Assembly (NCBI RefSeq): GCF_011927765.1
Contig: NZ_JAATJG010000012.1
Span: 1-64,000, forward strand
Source: Wenyingzhuangia aestuarii
Lineage (GTDB): Bacteria > Bacteroidota > Bacteroidia > Flavobacteriales > Flavobacteriaceae
DNA length: 64,000 nt
Reading direction: 5' to 3'
Part shown: piece after piece, positions 1 to 9,113 of the stretch
How positions within the stretch are numbered: position 1 is the stretch's first letter
Layout: each line of letters begins with the position of its first letter
The notes under the pieces: model-generated
What the model was told of the DNA's origin: nothing
The model's database searches: none
The model's input: only the letters and a program-made list of their open reading frames with translations
Position numbers and translations under genes: made by a program

Positions 1-125
1 TTTAGAGCTCAGTTCAGAGGTGTTAAAAACGTTGAATTCTTCCTCTTTAGATTGACTAATATTTTTGCCTAAAACACAACTTTTAGGTATGATCCACTTA
101 AATTTAATAGCTAACTATAAGACCT

Positions 126-154
126 AAAAAAACCTGATACTACAAGGCATCAGG
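126..154 (-). terminator. Rho-independent terminator of the cold-shock gene
   Basis: An 8-base stem (133-140 with 147-154, one A/G wobble) and a 6-base loop are followed on the minus strand by seven U residues (126-132). It sits 24 bases past the stop codon of the cold-shock gene, so it should end that short transcript. In bases 1-125 I see no feature I can support. Confidence 0.75.
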
Positions 155-178
155 CTTAATTTTGTAAAGGAATATATA

Positions 179-370
179 TTATAAAACGCTTACTTCTACT
201 GCGTTTAACCCTTTTCTACCTTCTTTTAAATCGAATGTTACCTCGTCACCTTCACGAACTTCGTCGATTAATCCAGAGATGTGTACGAAATAATCTTGTT
301 GTGTCTCGTTGTCAGTAATGAATCCAAAACCTTTAGATTCATTAAAAAATTTTACTGTACCTTTTTTCAC
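179..370 (-). CDS. Cold-shock domain protein (CspA family)
   Basis: This is a 63-residue single cold-shock domain, the usual size for the family. The RNP1-like motif KGFGFI and the RNP2-like YFVHIS are both present, and these bind single-stranded nucleic acid. Proteins of this kind act as RNA chaperones in the cytoplasm. The GTG at 370 is chosen as the start because the protein then begins VKKGTVKFF, the conserved family start. The longer frame from 403 would begin inside the predicted promoter (401-408). The gene is monocistronic, with its own promoter and terminator. Confidence 0.93.
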   Translation of the reverse strand: MKKGTVKFFNESKGFGFITDNETQQDYFVHISGLIDEVREGDEVTFDLKEGRKGLNAVEVSVL

Positions 371-400
371 TTTGTAATTGTAATAAATATTTAATAATAA

Positions 401-432
401 CAAACTTAGTGTTTAATAAATTAATTTTACAA
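401..432 (-). promoter_or_regulatory. Promoter of the cold-shock gene (Bacteroidota type)
   Basis: Read on the minus strand, TAAGTTTG (401-408) matches the TAnnTTTG -7 element. A TTG lies 21 bases upstream (430-432) at the -33 position. Transcription would start near 394-396, giving a leader of about 25 bases to the GTG at 370. Confidence 0.6.
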
Positions 433-470
433 TTAAATCCTATTAATTTTAGTTCTAATAAAAATTGTAA

Positions 471-506
471 AAGCAAAAAGCTCACCAAATGGTGAGCTTT
501 TTGCTT
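471..506 (-). terminator. Terminator of the rimP-nusA-infB operon
   Basis: A perfect 16-base inverted repeat (471-486 with 491-506) has a 4-base loop. The stem has A-rich and U-rich outer ends, so it could work in both directions. It lies 22 bases past the infB stop codon and separates that operon from the cold-shock promoter. Confidence 0.85.
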
Positions 507-528
507 AATTTATGTAGTATTTAAAAGA

Positions 529-3411
529 CTATAATTTCTTTTTAATCTCTACTATATGGTATGATTCAATTACATCACCTATAGCAATATCGTTGTAGTT
601 CTTAATCTGAACACCACAATCATATCCTTTAGTAACTTCTTTAACATCATCTTTAAATCGTTTCAATGCAGTTAACTCACCATCATGAACAACAATTCCG
701 TCTCTAATAATACGTATTTTAGAATTTCTAGTAATCTTACCTTGAATTACCATACATCCTGCAATATTTCCTACTTTAGAAATCTTATAAACTTCTCTAA
801 TTTCTACGTTACCTAATACCTCTTCTTTAGTGTCTGGAGATAACATACCTTCCATCGCATCTTTTAAGTCATTAATAGCATCGTAAATAATAGAGTATGT
901 TCTAATATCAACTTCTTCTGTATCTGCAACCATTCTTGCATTACCAGCAGGTCTAACATTAAATCCTACAATAATTGCATCAGAAGCAGAAGCTAATAAT
1001 ACATCAGATTCAGTAATAGCTCCAACACCTTTGTGTAATATATTTACTTGAATTTCTTCTGTAGATAATTTTTGGAAAGAATCTGTTAAAGCTTCTACAG
1101 ATCCATCTACATCTCCTTTTAAGATAATATTCAATTCCTTGAAATCTCCTAAAGCAATACGACGACCAATTTCGTCTAATGTTAATGTTTTCTGAGTTCT
1201 TACAGATTGCTCACGTTGTAATTGAGAACGTTTAGATGCAATTTGTTTTGCTTCTCTTTCATCTTCAAATACATTAAACTTATCTCCCGCTTGTGGAGCT
1301 CCATCTAATCCTAATATAGATACTGGTGTTGATGGTGGTGCAAATTCTACATTTCTACCACGCTCATCAAACATAGCTCTTACCTTACCAGAGTGTTTAC
1401 CTGCTAAAAGATAATCTCCAATTTTTAAAGTACCACCTTGTACCATAATAGTAGATACATAACCACGTCCTTTATCTAATTGTGCTTCTACAACAGTTCC
1501 TAATGCAGATTTATTTGGATTTGCTTTTAATTCTAAAATTTCAGATTCTAAAACAATTTTCTCTAATAAGTCTTCTACACCTAATCCTGTTTTAGCAGAA
1601 ATTTCTTGACATTGATATTTTCCACCCCAGTCTTCTACTAACAAGTCCATGCTAGCTAACTGTTGTTTTACATTATCAGGATTTGCAGTTGGCTTATCAA
1701 TTTTGTTTAAGGCAAACACTATTGGTACACCTGCTGCTTGTGCATGACTAATTGCTTCTTTTGTTTGAGGCATTACATCATCATCCGCTGCAATTACAAT
1801 TACAACTAAATCGGTAACTTGAGCACCACGAGCACGCATTGCTGTAAAGGCCTCGTGACCCGGTGTATCTAAAAATGCAATTTTTTGACCTGTTTTAATC
1901 TTTACAGAATAAGCACCTATGTGCTGTGTAATTCCTCCTGATTCACCTGCTATTACATTTGCTTCACGAATATAATCTAGTAAAGATGTTTTACCATGAT
2001 CTACGTGTCCCATAATGGTAACAATAGGAGCTCTATCAATTAAATCTTCGTCTTTATCTTCAACCTCAATAACTGACTCTTCAACCTCTGCACCAACAAA
2101 CTCTACTTCGTAGTTAAATTCTTCTGCTACAATTTTGATCGTTTCAGCATCTAAACGTTGGTTCATTGTAACCATCATTCCTAACATCATACATGCCGAA
2201 ATAATTTCAGTTACCTGAACATCCATCATGGTTGCAACTTCACTTACGGTAACAAATTCAGTTACTTTTAAGATTTTACTTTCTGCAGCCTCTTGTGCTT
2301 GTACGTTGTCAGCTTGTTGACGGTGTAAATCACGTTTTTCTCTACGGTATTTAGCACCCTTGTTCTTTTTAGATTTTCCTTGCAGTCTTTCTAAAGTTTC
2401 ACGTACTTGTTTTTGTACTTCTTCATCCGTAGGCTCTTCTTTAGTAACAGGTGCAGAAAATCTTCCACCTCCTCTATTAGCAGGTCCTCTACGGTTTCCT
2501 GGTCCACCTCCTGGTCTGTTATTTCCTGGTCCTCCTGCTCTATTGTTAGGGTTTGGAGTTCCTGGTTTTACAATTCTCTTACGTTTCTTTTTAGCATCTG
2601 CACTATTTGCATTTGCTTTAGGATCTGGCTTCTTTTTCTTAGGTCTTTCAAATTGTTTTAAATCAATTTTAGTTCCCGTAAGTTTTGGTCCAGATAATTT
2701 TTGATATTGCGTTTTTAAAGCTTCTGGTTCTCCACCTTCTTCTGGTGATTTCCCTTCGTTTCCTTTAGGTTCAACTTTTTCAGCTTTTGGAGCTTCTTTT
2801 TGAACAACAGGTTTTGCTTCTTCTTGCTTTTTCTCCACTTTTGGAGCCTCAACAACTTTCTTTTCCTCTTTTACAACAGGTTTTGGTTTGGCTACAGGAA
2901 TAGGAGCAGATTTTACAATTTTTAATCCTCCTAACTTAGGAGCACTAGCTTTGATAATTTCTGGTTCCTTAGGTGTTACCACCTCTGGAGCTTTTACTTC
3001 TTCTTTTGCTTTTGGAGGAGCTGGGGTTGGTTCAGGAGTAGCAGCTTTCACAACTTCTTTAGGCTTATTTAAATCTATTTTACCAACAGTTTTAACTTCA
3101 AGCTTTTCAGCTTTAGCCTTTAAGATTCTAGTTCTTTCTTCTTCTTCTTTACGCTTTTTTTCCTCTTGAGCTAAGCGTAGCTCTTCTTTTTCTTTACGCT
3201 TTTCTTCACCAACTTCTTTAGAAACGGCTTTCTTTTGCGCATCGGTTTGAAAACCATCTAACAAGATTTGATATTCTTGATTAGAGATTTTTGCAGTAGG
3301 ACGTGCTTCGATTTCTATCCCTTTCGCTGAAAGGTGTTCTACCGCCCTATCTAACGATATGTTTAATTCTCGTAAAACTTTGTTAAGCCTTAATGTTTTG
3401 CTTACAGACAT
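529..3411 (-). CDS. infB: Translation initiation factor IF-2
   Basis: This GTPase brings formyl-Met-tRNA to the 30S subunit and promotes 50S joining. The 960-residue protein has an N-terminal IF2_N domain (roughly residues 1-55). A long Lys/Glu/Pro/Ala-rich linker with a Gly/Arg/Asn/Pro patch follows (near 285-320), then a second IF2_N region and the G domain from about residue 460. G1 (GHVDHGKTS), G3 (DTPGH) and G4 (NKID) are all intact. Domains II, III and IV follow to the C-terminus. The long charged linker is normal for Bacteroidota IF-2. It is the last gene of the rimP-nusA-infB operon, a widely conserved order. Confidence 0.98.
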   Translation of the reverse strand: MSVSKTLRLNKVLRELNISLDRAVEHLSAKGIEIEARPTAKISNQEYQILLDGFQTDAQKKAVSKEVGEEKRKEKEELRLAQEEKKRKEEEERTRILKAKAEKLEVKTVGKIDLNKPKEVVKAATPEPTPAPPKAKEEVKAPEVVTPKEPEIIKASAPKLGGLKIVKSAPIPVAKPKPVVKEEKKVVEAPKVEKKQEEAKPVVQKEAPKAEKVEPKGNEGKSPEEGGEPEALKTQYQKLSGPKLTGTKIDLKQFERPKKKKPDPKANANSADAKKKRKRIVKPGTPNPNNRAGGPGNNRPGGGPGNRRGPANRGGGRFSAPVTKEEPTDEEVQKQVRETLERLQGKSKKNKGAKYRREKRDLHRQQADNVQAQEAAESKILKVTEFVTVSEVATMMDVQVTEIISACMMLGMMVTMNQRLDAETIKIVAEEFNYEVEFVGAEVEESVIEVEDKDEDLIDRAPIVTIMGHVDHGKTSLLDYIREANVIAGESGGITQHIGAYSVKIKTGQKIAFLDTPGHEAFTAMRARGAQVTDLVVIVIAADDDVMPQTKEAISHAQAAGVPIVFALNKIDKPTANPDNVKQQLASMDLLVEDWGGKYQCQEISAKTGLGVEDLLEKIVLESEILELKANPNKSALGTVVEAQLDKGRGYVSTIMVQGGTLKIGDYLLAGKHSGKVRAMFDERGRNVEFAPPSTPVSILGLDGAPQAGDKFNVFEDEREAKQIASKRSQLQREQSVRTQKTLTLDEIGRRIALGDFKELNIILKGDVDGSVEALTDSFQKLSTEEIQVNILHKGVGAITESDVLLASASDAIIVGFNVRPAGNARMVADTEEVDIRTYSIIYDAINDLKDAMEGMLSPDTKEEVLGNVEIREVYKISKVGNIAGCMVIQGKITRNSKIRIIRDGIVVHDGELTALKRFKDDVKEVTKGYDCGVQIKNYNDIAIGDVIESYHIVEIKKKL

Positions 3412-3470
3412 ATATACTTTTTACTATTTTTTATTTAAGAAGATGTTTTGAAATACGGCTACTGACTACC

Positions 3471-4721
3471 CTATTTATCAAATTCTTCTTTTAATATACG
3501 TTGAACCTCCATTATGGTTTCTTCTTCCAAATCGGTTCTGCTCACTAATTCAGCCACATCTTTGTCTATAACACTTCTTGCAGTATCTAAACCAATGCTT
3601 TTGAACTCGTCAATAATCCATGCTTCTATTTCATCAGAAAACTCTGTCAATTCAACATCTTCATCGTCTTCTGCTCCTTCTCTTAACACGTCAATTTCGT
3701 AACCTGTTAATTGAGTTGCTAATCTAATATTTACTCCGTTTCTACCAATTGCTTTTGATACTTCTTCTGGACGTAAATATACTTCTGCTTTAGGTTTGTT
3801 ATCACCTTCTGCTTCAAAAAGTTCCATTTTCACCACTTTAGCTGGGCTTAATGCTCTAGAAATGTATAATTGAGTGTTTTTTGTGTAATTCACCACATCA
3901 ATATTTTCATTTCCTAATTCACGAACAATACCGTGAATTCTTGATCCTTTTATTCCCACACATGCTCCAACAGGGTCAATTCTATCATCGTAAGAATCTA
4001 CTGCTACTTTTGCTTTTTCTCCTGGGATACGAGCTACTCCTTCTATAGTGATTAAACCATCAAATACTTCAGGAATTTCTTGTTCAAATAATTTTCTTAA
4101 GAACTCTGGAGAAGTTCTAGATAAAATGATAGCAGGTTTGTTTCCTCTTAACTCTACAGTTTTGATAATTCCTCTTACAGAATCTCCTTTTCTAAAGAAA
4201 TCAGAACGAATTTGCTCACTCTTAGGTAATACAATTTCGTTTCCTTCATCATCTAATAAAATAACCGCATTGTGTTTAATGTGGTGTACTTCTGCTGAAT
4301 AAATATCACCTTCTAGTTCTTTAAACTTTTTGTATAAGTTAGTACTATCGTGCTCATAAATTTTAGAGATTAAGTTTTGACGTAAAGCTAAAATTGCTCT
4401 ACGACCTAATTGATGTAACTTAATTTCTTCTGAAACCTCTTCACCAACTTCAAAATCTGGTTCAATTTTTCTAGCTTCAGCCAATTCAATTTCTTCGTTA
4501 TCGTCTTCCGAAAACCCATCTTCCACAACCACACGGTTACGCCATATTTCTAAATCCCCTTTATCTGGATTCACAATAATATCAAAATTATCATCAGAAC
4601 CATATTTTCTCTTTAAAGCAGCTCTAAAAACTTCTTCTAAGATAGACATTAACATTACACGATCAATATTCTTGTCGTCTTTGAACTCTGAAAATGAATT
4701 GATTAAATCTATATTCTCCAT
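3471..4721 (-). CDS. nusA: Transcription termination/antitermination factor NusA
   Basis: NusA binds RNA polymerase and nascent RNA and modulates pausing, termination and antitermination. The 416-residue protein shows the N-terminal polymerase-binding domain and an S1 domain (about 135-200). Two KH domains follow, with GIKGSRIHGIVRELGNENIDV in the first and AIGRNGVNIRLA in the second. An acidic C-terminal tail resembles that of other Bacteroidota NusA and lacks the long AR repeats of Escherichia coli. The gene lies 9 bases after rimP and 59 before infB in the conserved operon. Confidence 0.97.
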   Translation of the reverse strand: MENIDLINSFSEFKDDKNIDRVMLMSILEEVFRAALKRKYGSDDNFDIIVNPDKGDLEIWRNRVVVEDGFSEDDNEEIELAEARKIEPDFEVGEEVSEEIKLHQLGRRAILALRQNLISKIYEHDSTNLYKKFKELEGDIYSAEVHHIKHNAVILLDDEGNEIVLPKSEQIRSDFFRKGDSVRGIIKTVELRGNKPAIILSRTSPEFLRKLFEQEIPEVFDGLITIEGVARIPGEKAKVAVDSYDDRIDPVGACVGIKGSRIHGIVRELGNENIDVVNYTKNTQLYISRALSPAKVVKMELFEAEGDNKPKAEVYLRPEEVSKAIGRNGVNIRLATQLTGYEIDVLREGAEDDEDVELTEFSDEIEAWIIDEFKSIGLDTARSVIDKDVAELVSRTDLEEETIMEVQRILKEEFDK

Positions 4722-4730
4722 TTAAATATT

Positions 4731-5195
4731 TTAACTAAATAATATTTTAACTTTTGTTTCCTTTATCTCGTTGTAAGTAAGAGTTGCAGTTTTAGCTACG
4801 GTTACTTTCCCTTTACCTACAGGTTTTGGCTCTCTTGCTTCCCAAGTTAACACAATGTTATCTTCGTTTACTTCTGCCAAAGTTCCTTCATATTTTTCTT
4901 CTGCGGTAACAACACTTACAATTCTACCTATATTTTTAACATATTGTCTTTTCATTACAATAGGCTTTGCAATATCTGGTGTAGCAACCTCTATACTGTA
5001 GTCTTCTTCTTCTCTGTCTAAGTCTCCTTCAACAAATCGACTAACGCGTATACATTCTTTTAAAGGGACTCCATTGTCACCATCTATAGTTACTGAAATT
5101 TTATTTTCAGCTCCTATGGTTAAATCAACTAAAAACAAAGAAGAATTTTCTTCTAATGCGTTATTAACTAATTTTTCAACCTTATTCTTGTCCAT
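4731..5195 (-). CDS. rimP: Ribosome maturation factor RimP
   Basis: RimP is a cytoplasmic factor for 30S subunit maturation. The ATG at 5195 gives 154 residues beginning MDKNKVEKLV, the normal length and start. A longer frame from 5243 would read through the leader stem-loop (5210-5231) and add 16 residues unlike RimP, so I rejected it. The acidic central region around VEGDLDREEEDYSIEV and the C-terminal SH3-like domain are recognisable. It is the first gene of the operon, with a stem-loop and U-tract just before its start. Confidence 0.93.
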   Translation of the reverse strand: MDKNKVEKLVNNALEENSSLFLVDLTIGAENKISVTIDGDNGVPLKECIRVSRFVEGDLDREEEDYSIEVATPDIAKPIVMKRQYVKNIGRIVSVVTAEEKYEGTLAEVNEDNIVLTWEAREPKPVGKGKVTVAKTATLTYNEIKETKVKILFS

Positions 5196-5205
5196 ATATA
5201 TGTAT

Positions 5206-5231
5206 AAAAAGTGGGGCATTAAAGCCCCACT
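5206..5231 (-). promoter_or_regulatory. Leader stem-loop with U-tract before rimP (possible attenuator)
   Basis: On the minus strand a perfect 8-base stem, AGTGGGGC with GCCCCACT (5210-5217 with 5224-5231), encloses a 6-base loop. Five U residues follow (5206-5210), so it has the form of an intrinsic terminator. It lies between the predicted rimP promoter (5255-5284) and the start codon (5195), so it would be transcribed as part of the rimP leader. The upstream sulfatase already has its own terminator at 5311-5352, which argues against this being only an end signal. Confidence 0.55.
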
Positions 5232-5254
5232 AATCCTTTTCAATTATTCCAACG

Positions 5255-5284
5255 CAAATATAAGAGTTTTTTCTTGATATACAA
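5255..5284 (-). promoter_or_regulatory. Promoter of the rimP-nusA-infB operon
   Basis: On the minus strand TATATTTG (5255-5262) fits TAnnTTTG exactly, with TTG (5282-5284) 19 bases upstream. The start of transcription would be near 5248, giving a leader of about 50 bases that contains the stem-loop at 5210-5231. Confidence 0.65.
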
Positions 5285-5310
5285 GAATATAGTCCCCAGT
5301 ATTTTAAAAC

Positions 5311-5352
5311 AAAACAATCCTACAAAGCTATTCAACTTAGTAGGATTGTTTT
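5311..5352 (-). terminator. Terminator at the 3' end of the polysaccharide locus
   Basis: A 13-base stem (5311-5323 with 5340-5352) carries a 16-base loop and has U-rich ends. It lies 29 bases past the stop of the last sulfatase gene and insulates the sugar locus from the core rimP operon. Confidence 0.75.
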
Positions 5353-5380
5353 AACACCTATTTAGGAATTAGATTTCTAC

Positions 5381-6943
5381 TTATTTTAAATCTAATTTCT
5401 TAGTATTTGAATAATCTTTACCTCTTATTGCCTCAAAACTAGCAATCATATCTTTTAAAACGTCAGGTTTAGACTTTGCCAAGTCATTTTCTTGTCCTAA
5501 ATCTTCTTTTAAATTGTACAACTGAAAATCTTTTCCGTTCCCTAATTCAATATTTACTTTATCTGCTACTTTAGGTCCTTTGTAAGGTGGAATTAAAATC
5601 CAATCTCCTTTTCTTAAAGCTGTTCTTGTGTTTGCTTCAATAATTAAAGACTCTCTTCCTTTATCACTCTTACCTAAAAACGTATCTAATATATCTTGAC
5701 TATCTGTGGTTTTTTCTTCCGAACCAATTAAAGTAGCTAAAGAAGCTAATAAATCCATTTGACAAACCAAAGCATCAGATACTTTTGGTTGAATGTGTCC
5801 TTTCCAATAAGTAATAAAAGGAACTCTTGTACCTGCTTCATACAAGCTGTACTTTCCTCCTCTTAATCCTCCTTTAGGATCGTGTAGATCTAAAGTTTCA
5901 TCAGCACCATCATTATATCCATCATTTAAAACAGGACCGTTATCACTAGAGAATACAATTAATGTATTTTCTAAAATTCCTTCTTCTTCTAATGTTTTAA
6001 TAAACTCACCAATTACCCAGTCAGCTTCTAAAATAACATCTCCTCTAGCTCCTAATCCAGATTTACCTACAAAACGTGGGTGTGGAGTTCTTGGCACATG
6101 TGGTTGTTGCATTGCATAGTATAAAAAGAAAGGACTCTTTTTGTGTTCTTTTACATAGGTTTTTGCTTTGGCTAAGAAATGATCTGCCATGTCTTCATCT
6201 TTCCATTTAGCAGCTTCACCACCTTTCATGTATCCAATACGTGGAATTCCGTTTACAATACTACTATTGTGTCCGTGGTGCCACATCATTTTTAACATTT
6301 CTGGATTGTCTACTCCTGTAGGTTGTCCTTCGAAATTTTCTTTGTAATTAATTTCAATAGGATCGTTTGGATCTAAACCAACTACATCGCCATTTTCTAT
6401 ATATACAGTAGGAACTCTATCTTGAGTTGCAGCCATAATGTAAGAAGACTCAAAACCAACTTCGTTTGGTCCTGGAGAAATATGCTTGTTCCAATCTGTA
6501 TGTCCATCTCCTAATCCTAAATGCCATTTTCCAACAATACCTGTTTGGTATCCTTGGGCTTTGAACATTTTTGGTAATGTTTGTTGTGTAGTAGATATTA
6601 ATAGAGGTGCTGTACCTGGTAAAATTCTAGCATCTTTGTTTTTCCAAGGATATACACCTGTTAACAAAGCAAATCTACTTGGTGTACATGTTGCAGATGA
6701 TGCATAACCGTTAGTGAATTGTACTCCACCAGCTGCTAATTTATCTATATTAGGAGTTTCTAAACCTTTTCCTCCGTAAGCACTAACGTCTCCATAACCT
6801 AAATCGTCTAAATAAATAACGACTACGTTTGGTTTTGTTACTGTTTCTGATTTACTTTCTTTTTCTCCTTTAGATTTGCACGAAATAGTGCTACCTATAG
6901 CTAATACGACCAAACTAGATAAAAGGACTCTTCTTATATTCAT
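5381..6943 (-). CDS. S1-family sulfatase, lipoprotein
   Basis: This 520-residue formylglycine-dependent sulfatase probably removes sulfate esters from a sulfated galactan. A lipobox ending at Cys22 predicts a lipoprotein. The catalytic motif CTPSR is at 86-90 (Cys86 would be oxidised to formylglycine), with the metal-binding DD at 46-47, the GKWHLG motif and the SSDNGP motif downstream. It is a close paralogue of the sulfatase at 48268-49791, sharing long identical stretches. The two therefore sit at opposite ends of the locus. It has its own upstream gap (132 bases) and a terminator downstream. The sulfation position it attacks cannot be told from sequence alone. Confidence 0.92.
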   Translation of the reverse strand: MNIRRVLLSSLVVLAIGSTISCKSKGEKESKSETVTKPNVVVIYLDDLGYGDVSAYGGKGLETPNIDKLAAGGVQFTNGYASSATCTPSRFALLTGVYPWKNKDARILPGTAPLLISTTQQTLPKMFKAQGYQTGIVGKWHLGLGDGHTDWNKHISPGPNEVGFESSYIMAATQDRVPTVYIENGDVVGLDPNDPIEINYKENFEGQPTGVDNPEMLKMMWHHGHNSSIVNGIPRIGYMKGGEAAKWKDEDMADHFLAKAKTYVKEHKKSPFFLYYAMQQPHVPRTPHPRFVGKSGLGARGDVILEADWVIGEFIKTLEEEGILENTLIVFSSDNGPVLNDGYNDGADETLDLHDPKGGLRGGKYSLYEAGTRVPFITYWKGHIQPKVSDALVCQMDLLASLATLIGSEEKTTDSQDILDTFLGKSDKGRESLIIEANTRTALRKGDWILIPPYKGPKVADKVNIELGNGKDFQLYNLKEDLGQENDLAKSKPDVLKDMIASFEAIRGKDYSNTKKLDLK

Positions 6944-7075
6944 ATTTTTGTATTTAAGTTTTTTTTCGAGTTCGAATTTAACAAATTATCAACTATGTTA
7001 TACTATAATTTACCTAGACTTTAACATGACATTTATTAATTATCAACTTTAATGCTTGTAATTTGATTTATTTAA

Positions 7076-8977
7076 TTACCTAAACTTTAATTTAGAAATA
7101 GATTTATCTTTCTTTAAGATTATACCTGCCTTTCCTTTGTATTTATTTTTCTTAAAAACAATGTTTTTTGAACTCTTAACCGTTACCACAGGATTTTCTG
7201 GATGTAACATTTTAAAAGTTCCAGAATTGGTAATTGTATTTTTAGAAAATGTTAATCCATCCGTATTGGCTATTTCTAAAATTAAATTGTCAAACTGGTT
7301 GAATGTATTATTCGTAATGCTAATATTTTTAAACGCAATATTTTCATTATCGTCATCAGTAACAAAACGAATTACTCCTCTGTTTTGTCCACTATGTGTA
7401 CAATCTTGAAAAACATTGTTTTCTATAACAATATTAGCTCCATTTCCAGATTCATACCAATGTCCACTTTCTACAGGAATTAAAATGGCTTCCATTTCTG
7501 TACTAAAAAAGTTATTTCTTACAATAGTATTTACTGGATTAGAAATTAACAATCCTCTTGCACGGTTATTACTTATAGTACAATTTTCTACCAACAAATC
7601 TGGATAGGCATCTAAATTTTCTATTAAATCTCCAGCTTTTACTTCTGTAGGTAATTCTTCATTAAAAGTAATAATTTGGTATCGTCCGTTAATAAACTGT
7701 ACTTCTTTAATAGTTAACTTATTGTATGGAAAAAAAGAATCACTCAACCTTACCAAACCAATAACATCTCCTTTTTTTCCTATTTGAAAACCTTGTTGTT
7801 GTGAATGTCCCATTCTAACTCCAATACGATTTCCATCTAATACATCTACAATTTTTTGATACGTTCCATGAACATTCATAGCATCATCTAATTGATTTTG
7901 GAACGTAGAGTTTTTCAATACCACTTTACCTCTACATCCTACAAAATGCGTAGCATCTGCTGTCGTAGAAACCATTCTTCCTCTAGAGGGAGTAATGTTA
8001 AAATTATCTAAAATTAAGTCCGAAGAATTTTCTGCAATAATTCCCATTCCACCAGCATGATGAATATTTACATTGGTTCCGTTAAACCCATCAGTATTGG
8101 TAACTCTAAAAGCAGGTGCTAATCTGTTAAAAGATTGATCTCCTTTAGCGGTTAAAATCATTCCTACAGGAGGTAATTTTTTTCTATGATTAAAAACTCT
8201 TACCAAACCTGGCTTTAATTCTTTTACCACCAAATTATTTTCTCTACCGTAATCTTTAAACAACTTACCTCTATGGTCTACTTCGTACTTATACTTAATA
8301 TTGTCTAAATTTCTAGAAATAGTATTCTTTTTAACTGCCGTTAAACTTGTATAACTTTCGGTATCAAACATAATGGCTTTTCTAACTGGATCGTACAATA
8401 TGGTCTGCCCCAAATCATGCTCATAATATTCTTTGATAAAAACCAATTTATTATTTCTTATTTCATAAGGATATTCCTCTGAAATAGTCATGTCAAACGT
8501 TTTGTTCTTTTCATCAACGGCTACGATTGTTGTTTCACTATGAAAAGGAACTTCCCAATCTACAGATACATTTTTTACGGTAATGTTCTTAGAATTATCA
8601 ATTAAAAAAGGAACCATTTTTCCATGAAAAATAAAAGTAGATCCTTGCCCGTCTATTGTAAGATTTTTAAAATCAAAAACAGGAAAAGCTGTTCTTACCA
8701 TTACATCATCATGATTAGAGATGTAACAAAATTTTTCTAATCCTTTGTCTGAATAAAAGTGATACGTTCCTTTTTCAAACTTTAATTTATTTGCTTTAGT
8801 TTTATCTAAACTTAGTACTTTTTGCAACACAGCAGGAGTCGCATCCTCTGCTATATTGGTTTTAAACAAATAGCTTGTTTCTGGATTTGTATTTGCAAAT
8901 GAACTTATAAAACAAAACATAAGTAGCAATAAAGTACTACTTATGTTTTTAAAATGTAACTGATTGTATTTTTTCAT
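7076..8977 (-). CDS. GH110-type alpha-1,3-galactosidase (parallel beta-helix)
   Basis: This 633-residue secreted protein has a signal peptide (about 1-29) and right-handed beta-helix repeats throughout. The segment STTADATHFVGCRG (338-350) followed by QLDDAMNVHG (362-371, with the Asp pair at 364-365) matches what I recall of GH110 exo-alpha-1,3-galactosidases. Known members release terminal alpha-1,3-linked D-galactose from blood-group B or carrageenan-derived substrates. In this sulfatase-rich setting a carrageenan-type galactan fits best. It has its own promoter region with a 21-base tandem repeat (9048-9078). Main alternative: another beta-helix hydrolase or lyase. Confidence 0.83.
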   Translation of the reverse strand: MKKYNQLHFKNISSTLLLLMFCFISSFANTNPETSYLFKTNIAEDATPAVLQKVLSLDKTKANKLKFEKGTYHFYSDKGLEKFCYISNHDDVMVRTAFPVFDFKNLTIDGQGSTFIFHGKMVPFLIDNSKNITVKNVSVDWEVPFHSETTIVAVDEKNKTFDMTISEEYPYEIRNNKLVFIKEYYEHDLGQTILYDPVRKAIMFDTESYTSLTAVKKNTISRNLDNIKYKYEVDHRGKLFKDYGRENNLVVKELKPGLVRVFNHRKKLPPVGMILTAKGDQSFNRLAPAFRVTNTDGFNGTNVNIHHAGGMGIIAENSSDLILDNFNITPSRGRMVSTTADATHFVGCRGKVVLKNSTFQNQLDDAMNVHGTYQKIVDVLDGNRIGVRMGHSQQQGFQIGKKGDVIGLVRLSDSFFPYNKLTIKEVQFINGRYQIITFNEELPTEVKAGDLIENLDAYPDLLVENCTISNNRARGLLISNPVNTIVRNNFFSTEMEAILIPVESGHWYESGNGANIVIENNVFQDCTHSGQNRGVIRFVTDDDNENIAFKNISITNNTFNQFDNLILEIANTDGLTFSKNTITNSGTFKMLHPENPVVTVKSSKNIVFKKNKYKGKAGIILKKDKSISKLKFR

Positions 8978-9010
8978 CTTTATAAAATATGAGTATTTGT
9001 TTTGTATTTA

Positions 9011-9078
9011 CAAAGTTTAACTATCTACAGGTTTATTTGATACAAGTCCGTAAATGAAATGTATCTGCCCGTAAAAAA
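9011..9078 (-). promoter_or_regulatory. Promoter and tandem activator site of the GH110 gene
   Basis: The plus-strand text has CCGTAAA at 9048-9054 and again at 9069-9075, exactly 21 bases (two helical turns) apart. Between the repeats and the gene lies a near-consensus -7 box (TAAACTTTG on the minus strand, 9011-9019) and a CAA/TTG (9043-9045). The repeats start 28 bases upstream of the -7 box, the usual place for an activator with two HTH domains. A related site at 15883-15907 has the same spacing. Confidence 0.5.
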
Positions 9079-9113
9079 TTGCTTTATTCAACATATTCTA
9101 TAGCTCTTGACAC

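Noticed and set aside
1-72. Short open frames at the window start that could be the end of a plus-strand gene
   Set aside because: Two plus-strand frames are open from the edge for 55-72 bases with no recognisable motif, so neither can be supported.
371-403. Upstream extension of the cold-shock protein (11 extra residues)
   Set aside because: It overlaps the predicted -7 element at 401-408, and the extra residues do not resemble the family; the GTG at 370 gives the conserved start.
2360-3169. Plus-strand open frames opposite infB
   Set aside because: They mirror the Pro/Lys/Gly-rich IF-2 linker; low-complexity coding on one strand keeps stop codons away on the other.
5196-5243. Longer rimP reading frame starting at 5243
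   Set aside because: It reads through the leader stem-loop and adds residues not found in RimP; the ATG at 5195 gives the usual length.
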